Source: Campylobacterales bacterium (GTDB lineage: Bacteria > Campylobacterota > Campylobacteria > Campylobacterales > JALSKU01). Taken from it: a stretch of 19,250 bases of DNA. Of the stretch, positions 15,149 through 19,250 are shown piece after piece. Below the pieces are notes generated by a model. It saw only the letters and a program-made list of their open reading frames with translations, did no database searches and was not told the origin of the DNA. The stretch's first letter is position 1, and the number at the start of each line of letters is the position of its first letter. Both the position numbers and the translations under genes were made by a program. Where the stretch lies: NCBI GenBank assembly GCA_027023175.1, contig JALVWW010000025.1:1-19250 (forward strand), in the 5' to 3' direction.

Positions 15149-17398
15149 ATGATGAGATCACTATGGGCTGGAGTATCCGGCTTACAAGCGCATCAAGTAG
15201 CAATGGATGTTGAGGGAAATAATATAGCCAATGTAAATACCGCAGGTTTTAAATATAGTAGAGTCAATTTTTCTGATCTACTAAATCAAACTTCTAAAAT
15301 TGCAACTGCACCGCAGGGAGAGCTTGGAGGCAAAAATCCTATGCAAGTAGGACTTGGGACTCAGGTTAGCTCTGTTACAAAAATATTTAAACAAGGATCG
15401 GTTCAAACAACAGATAAAAATACAGACCTTGCAATCCAAGGAGATGGTTTTTTTGTAGTTTCTCCGGATGGCGGTAAAACATACAAATATACAAGAAATG
15501 GTGACTTTGTATTTGATGCTAACGGTAATTTCGTAGATAGCAATGGATATATTGTACAAGGATGGTCAAGAGATCCAGAAACTGGACAAATTGACTCAAC
15601 TGCTCCTATACAAAATATCACCATACCGCCTGGGCTTACAACTCCTGCAAATGCCTCATCATATATAAATCTAAAAGCTAATTTAAACTCAGGCAACCAA
15701 ATAGTCAATAAATCTCCTATATATTCACTAGATCAATACAGCAATTGGGTAGATTTAAACAATGATGGATTGATGCAAAGCACGGAAATACACAATGAAA
15801 ATACTGACGGATTGATATTTGATACTGATAAACAAGTTTATGAAAATGGTGAAGATTTTGGTGTACTTTTTAATGCCACAGGCGAAGCATTCAATCTTCA
15901 ACAAGGTCAAGGAGTTTGGATTAGTTATGCTGATGCTAAAAACACCCAAGGTGTTGCTGACACTGCTTCAACTTTAGACATAACATTAAACGGAGTGAAT
16001 ATCACAGGAGCAATAAGCGGTGGTGATGCAAGTGCAAATGCACAACAAGTTGCAACTCTCATCAATCAACAAACATCAAAAACAGGAATTACTGCTACTG
16101 TAAACGGTGGCGATGTAACTTTGACCAACAATAATGCTTCAGGCACTACTGAAGATATGAAAAATATAGACTTGGTTGTAAATGCCAATGATGATACCGG
16201 CTTAAATGATGTAGCAGTCTATACTGCTTTTCAATATCAATATGCAGAGAGTGGTGCAGCACCTATTCAAGGATCCGGAACTGATGTAAGAACTTTTACA
16301 ACCACAGAAGATCTACGAGAGGCCATGCAGCATGATGCTAGATTGAATGTTGATTATACCGGCGATGGAACAGCAGATAAAAATGATGGAGTTGAAGTAA
16401 CTATAACAAGTGATGGTAAATTTCAAATAGCCAATCCAAGTGGGGATGCTTTTAATGCTGATGATGGTGATGATATTGATGATACTGACGGTACTACTTC
16501 AAATAATGACACAAACGCAGATGATTATGATATGAGTCTTAATATCACCTCCGTAACTAATGCAACCAACGGAATAAGTGCCAATGATAAATTTACTACA
16601 ACCATAGCAGCCCTACAAGGCAATCTGCCTTCCGGGGAAAACACAAGAATATCTCAAACTATTAATGCAGCTACACATGCTTCAAGTATCGATATATATG
16701 ACTCATTAGGCACCAAGCATACCGTTAGATTTGAGTTTAGAAAGATAGGTTACACAGCTGAGGGAGGAACAGAGTGGAACATGGTCATAAGCGTTCCTGA
16801 ACCTGGTGATATAAATGGCGGGGTAAATCCTAAAAATATTGTTACCGGAAGCATAAGTTTTAATTCAGATGGATCACTCAGTACTTATACTCCAACAAAC
16901 TTAACTTATACTGCCAACAATGGCTCATCTCCAAATCAAAATATCAACTTGCAATTTGGAACACCGGGCCAATTTGACGGTATGACAAGTTTTGATGCAC
17001 AATCAAATACTTCAGGAATTTCTCAAGACGGTTATCCGGGGGGTGATTTAAATGGCATAAGAGTTGATGAAACAGGAACTTTGATAGGAAGCTTTACAAA
17101 TGGTAGAAGTTTTGGTTTAGCTCAAGTTTCTATGGCAAGTTTTACCAACAATATTGGACTTGAAAGTGATGGAGGAGGAGCATATATCCAAACTTCAAAC
17201 TCAGGCGACCCAATTATTGGTCAAGCAAATACAGGAAAAAGAGGTTTTATACAAGCAAGTTCATTGGAGATGAGTAATGTCGATCTTAGCAGAAGTTTGA
17301 CTCAGCTTATAGTTATCCAAAGAGGCTATCAGGCAAACTCAAAAACCATAACAACTTCCGACCAAATGCTAAATACATTGCTTCAACTCAAGCAATAA
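15149..17398 (+). CDS. flgE: Flagellar hook protein FlgE, large form (Campylobacter hook-subunit type)
   Basis: Product of 749 residues; the probable structural subunit of the hook. The N-terminus (MMRSLWAGVSGLQAHQVAMD, then GNNIANVNTAGFKYSR) and the following GSVQTTDKNTDLAIQGDGFF are almost the same as in Campylobacter FlgE. The C-terminus (SNVDLSRSLTQLIVIQRGYQ, then SKTITTSDQMLNTLLQLKQ) is the axial D0 helix. The middle holds the variable exposed domains, including SIDIYDSLGTKH. Unusual features are an EF-hand-like loop at residues 202-213, a dockerin-like Asp loop at 402-413 and an Asp-rich stretch at about 433-461. AAAAGGA (15136-15142) precedes two adjacent ATGs (15149 and 15152); the first is chosen because MM starts are usual in this group. 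It is transcribed from its own sigma-54 promoter and is probably monocistronic. Some annotations call the large paralogue flgE2. Confidence 0.92.
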   Translation: MMRSLWAGVSGLQAHQVAMDVEGNNIANVNTAGFKYSRVNFSDLLNQTSKIATAPQGELGGKNPMQVGLGTQVSSVTKIFKQGSVQTTDKNTDLAIQGDGFFVVSPDGGKTYKYTRNGDFVFDANGNFVDSNGYIVQGWSRDPETGQIDSTAPIQNITIPPGLTTPANASSYINLKANLNSGNQIVNKSPIYSLDQYSNWVDLNNDGLMQSTEIHNENTDGLIFDTDKQVYENGEDFGVLFNATGEAFNLQQGQGVWISYADAKNTQGVADTASTLDITLNGVNITGAISGGDASANAQQVATLINQQTSKTGITATVNGGDVTLTNNNASGTTEDMKNIDLVVNANDDTGLNDVAVYTAFQYQYAESGAAPIQGSGTDVRTFTTTEDLREAMQHDARLNVDYTGDGTADKNDGVEVTITSDGKFQIANPSGDAFNADDGDDIDDTDGTTSNNDTNADDYDMSLNITSVTNATNGISANDKFTTTIAALQGNLPSGENTRISQTINAATHASSIDIYDSLGTKHTVRFEFRKIGYTAEGGTEWNMVISVPEPGDINGGVNPKNIVTGSISFNSDGSLSTYTPTNLTYTANNGSSPNQNINLQFGTPGQFDGMTSFDAQSNTSGISQDGYPGGDLNGIRVDETGTLIGSFTNGRSFGLAQVSMASFTNNIGLESDGGGAYIQTSNSGDPIIGQANTGKRGFIQASSLEMSNVDLSRSLTQLIVIQRGYQANSKTITTSDQMLNTLLQLKQ

Positions 17399-17430
17399 AT
17401 CCTTTAGAGGTGCTCTTAAAATAATTTTGC

Positions 17431-17436
17431 TATAAT
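17431..17436 (+). promoter_or_regulatory. -10 box for thyX
   Basis: TATAAT after TTTTGC in a T/A-rich context, 25 bases before the thyX start codon. Transcription would begin near 17443, giving a leader of about 19 bases. The box overlaps the left arm of the thyX palindrome. Confidence 0.6.
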
Positions 17437-17463
17437 AAGTCCTAAAAAAACAGGACTTATTAT
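17432..17463 (+). promoter_or_regulatory. Inverted repeat spanning the thyX -10 box, SD and start codon
   Basis: ATAATAAGTCCT (17432-17443) is the exact reverse complement of AGGACTTATTAT (17452-17463), with an eight-base spacer AAAAAAAC. The left arm holds most of the -10 box. The right arm holds the AGGA ribosome binding site (17452-17455) and the first two bases of the ATG (17462-17464). It may be a DNA operator for a dimeric repressor; it could act as an RNA hairpin only if transcription starts upstream of 17432. Confidence 0.6.
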
Positions 17464-18082
17464 GCAAGTAACACTTTTATACCACACTCCTTTGCTTATT
17501 TGTGCAAATGCCATAAGAACATGTTGGCAAAGTTTTGACAAAAGTGACAGTGGGGGTGAAAAAGATAAAGAACTCATAGATAGAGTCGGCAATAAATTTA
17601 AACATGCCTCAACGCTGGAGCATTTACACTATAACTTTTATATCAAAGGTATAAGCAGAGCTCTCCTCCAAGAATTGGCAAGACACCGCATGGCAAGCCT
17701 TAGTGTAAAATCTACAAGATATACTTTAAAAGAGTTAAAAAGTGAAGTAGAATTTACTCCAAAAGATATAGAAAGAGCGAAAAAATATCTAGTTTTTACA
17801 GATGTGGCACTTGTTGATGAAATGAGTATAAGAGCATTGGAAAATCTAAGGAAGGTTTTAGTCCAGGGTATCAGCAACGACAAAGCAAAATATTGTCTTC
17901 CTGAGAGTTACAAGACTGAGCTTACATGGAGTATAAATGCAAGAAGTCTGCAAAATTTTCTTTTGCTTAGAAGCTCCAAATCAGCCCTTTGGGAGATAAG
18001 AAAATTGGCAAACAATATCTATAAAGCCCTGCCTGAAGACCATAAATATCTTTTTGAACACTGCATTGTGGGAGAGAGATAA
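17462..18082 (+). CDS. thyX: Flavin-dependent thymidylate synthase ThyX
   Basis: Product of 206 residues. ThyX makes dTMP from dUMP using methylenetetrahydrofolate, with FAD and NADPH, and replaces ThyA in many Campylobacterota. The ThyX signature RHR-x7-S is intact: RHRMASLSVKS at 74-84, followed by TRYT. An upstream STLEHLHYNFYI (about 50-61) and a C-terminal segment SINARSLQNFLLLR that supplies dUMP- and FAD-binding residues are also present. The start is ATG 17462, with AGGA six bases upstream. It appears to be a single-gene unit with its own promoter, convergent with gdhA. Its control region contains a perfect 12-bp inverted repeat. Confidence 0.95.
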   Translation: MQVTLLYHTPLLICANAIRTCWQSFDKSDSGGEKDKELIDRVGNKFKHASTLEHLHYNFYIKGISRALLQELARHRMASLSVKSTRYTLKELKSEVEFTPKDIERAKKYLVFTDVALVDEMSIRALENLRKVLVQGISNDKAKYCLPESYKTELTWSINARSLQNFLLLRSSKSALWEIRKLANNIYKALPEDHKYLFEHCIVGER

Positions 18083-18090
18083 ACTCTCCC
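18070..18090 (+). terminator. Possible weak hairpin at the thyX 3' end
   Basis: GGGAGAG (18070-18076) pairs with CTCTCCC (18084-18090) over a seven-base loop that includes the thyX stop codon. No T-run follows on either strand, so it is a poor intrinsic terminator. It may only mark the end of the convergent thyX/gdhA pair. Confidence 0.25.
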
Positions 18091-18104
18091 CTACTATCGA
18101 TATG

Positions 18105-19250
18105 TTAAACCGAACCTTGATCTATCATAGAGTCTGCAACTTTTTTAAAGCCTGCTATATTTGCTCCTGATAATAAATCATCTTTACATCCGTACTCTTT
18201 TGCAGTTTCATAAGATGCATCAAAGATATTTTTCATAATTTTATGAAGTTTTGCATCCACTTCAGCAAATGACCAGTTTGCCATACTTGCATTTTGACTC
18301 ATTTCTAGCTGACTTGTTGCAACACCGCCTGCATTTGCCGCTTTTGCAGGTCCAAAAATAACTTTATGCTCTTTCAAAAACTTTATAGCATCAGGAGTAG
18401 TAGGCATGTTTGCACCCTCGTTCACAAGTTTGCATCCGTTTTTTACCAACGCTTTGGCATCAACAAGTGTAAGCTCATTTTGTGTAGCACTAGGAAATGC
18501 ACAATCGCACTTCACATGCCAGCATGCATGGCCGTCTTCAGGATATTTGGAAGTTGGAATATACTCTGCATCAGGGCGAAGTTTTACATATTCACTAAGT
18601 CTTTTTCTTCCAACCTCTTTTATTGCTTTCAATGCTTCAAGATCAATTCCCTCCTTATGATATATAGTTCCACCGCTATCACTGCAAGTTACAGGAATGG
18701 CATCCATATCATAAAGTTTTTGTATTGTATATATCGCAACATTACCGGAACCTGAAACTGCACAAATTTTACCTTTTAAACTATCTCCATATTTATTTAA
18801 AGCATGTTCGGCAAAATATACTGAACCAAAACCCGTAGCTTCGGTTCTTCCTAAGGATCCACCCCAGTTTATACCTTTGCCGGTTAGTATCCCTTCAAAT
18901 TTGCCTGTCAGCTTTTTATACTGTCCGAACATGTATCCAAGCTCTCTTCCGCCGACTCCTATATCACCTGCCGGAACATCTCTATTTGCTCCGATATGGC
19001 GAGAAAGCTCTATCATAAATGCCTGACAAAATCTCATAACTTCATTTTCACTCTTACCTTTTGGATCGAAGTTGCTTCCGCCTTTACCGCCACCTATATT
19101 TAAACCGGTAAGAGAATTTTTAAATATTTGCTCAAAACCCAAAAATTTTACAATACCCAAGTTTACAGTAGGGTGAAATCTCAATCCTCCTTTATATGGT
19201 CCTATAGCAGAATTGAACTGTACTCTATATCCTATATTAGTTTGTATTTC
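18105..19250 (-). CDS. gdhA: NADP-type glutamate dehydrogenase, 5' end beyond the window
   Basis: Partial gene; 381 residues are visible and the frame continues off the right edge. The visible N-terminal end reads GYRVQFNSAIGPYKGGLRFH, the conserved glutamate-binding segment, and is followed by NIGGGKGGSNFDPKGKS, which contains the catalytic-site Lys, and by DVPAGDIGVGGRELGYMFGQ. The nucleotide-binding domain includes ISGSGNVAIYTIQK-like glycines (AVSGSGNVA) and ANAGGVATSQLEMSQN. The C-terminus ends ANIAGFKKVADSMIDQG. This is the hexameric E. coli GdhA type (about 447 residues), which makes glutamate from 2-oxoglutarate and ammonia. An internal TTG at 19182-19184 is not the start, since the conserved sequence continues upstream of it. 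Confidence 0.95.
   Translation of the reverse strand, partial: EIQTNIGYRVQFNSAIGPYKGGLRFHPTVNLGIVKFLGFEQIFKNSLTGLNIGGGKGGSNFDPKGKSENEVMRFCQAFMIELSRHIGANRDVPAGDIGVGGRELGYMFGQYKKLTGKFEGILTGKGINWGGSLGRTEATGFGSVYFAEHALNKYGDSLKGKICAVSGSGNVAIYTIQKLYDMDAIPVTCSDSGGTIYHKEGIDLEALKAIKEVGRKRLSEYVKLRPDAEYIPTSKYPEDGHACWHVKCDCAFPSATQNELTLVDAKALVKNGCKLVNEGANMPTTPDAIKFLKEHKVIFGPAKAANAGGVATSQLEMSQNASMANWSFAEVDAKLHKIMKNIFDASYETAKEYGCKDDLLSGANIAGFKKVADSMIDQGSV

Noticed and set aside
17405..17430. A terminator after the large flgE (AGAG-GTG-CTCT followed by T-rich DNA)
   Set aside because: The stem is only four base pairs and the T-run is interrupted; this is too weak to annotate.
1..19250. A mobile element, defence island or secondary-metabolite cluster
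   Set aside because: No transposase, integrase, restriction, toxin-antitoxin or biosynthetic genes are present. Every long frame is accounted for by core housekeeping or flagellar genes.

Overview
The window looks like chromosomal core DNA from a member of the Campylobacterota (formerly Epsilonproteobacteria). The evidence is low GC content with A/T-rich codon use, a fliK-flgD-flgE order as in Campylobacter, a second large hook protein whose N-terminus is very close to Campylobacter FlgE, ThyX-type thymidylate synthase, and GG-N10-GC (sigma-54) promoters ahead of hook genes. The genus cannot be fixed from this sequence alone; a free-living Sulfurimonas/Sulfurovum-like relative is a guess.

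Layout. 1-3781 (+): the 3' end of an Omp85/TamA-like outer membrane barrel, then tamB, overlapping by the TTGA motif; together they form the TAM envelope module. 3778-4476 (-): a BioC-like methyltransferase whose stop codon overlaps the tamB stop convergently. 4573-8620 (+): secG, a strong hairpin terminator, then a tightly overlapping run of NodB-type polysaccharide deacetylase, frr, pyrE, an RDD membrane protein and an MFS transporter. 8591-9118 (-): a decayed DUF3137-type gene with in-frame stops, frameshifts and an internal deletion; its surviving tail runs convergently into the MFS gene. 9151-10965 (-): typA/bipA. 11136-15020 (+): sigma-54 promoter, fliK, flgD and a short FlgE-type protein. 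15021-15083: a heptanucleotide repeat array. 15149-17398 (+): sigma-54 promoter and the large FlgE hook protein. 17462-18082 (+): thyX behind a palindrome spanning the -10 box and start codon. 18105-19250 (-): gdhA, whose 5' end lies outside the window.

How the genes fit together. The left half is housekeeping: envelope biogenesis, biotin synthesis, secretion, ribosome recycling, pyrimidine synthesis. The 11.1-17.4 kb block builds the flagellar hook: FliK is the length ruler, FlgD the cap and FlgE the subunit. Its two sigma-54 promoters would place these genes in the middle (hook) class of the Campylobacterota flagellar hierarchy.

I found no defence island, prophage, transposon, CRISPR array, tRNA or rRNA. 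The most unusual signals are small: two EF-hand-like calcium loops plus an Asp-rich insert in the large FlgE, the thyX palindrome, the terminator embedded in the deacetylase reading frame, the heptamer array and the DUF3137 remnant.
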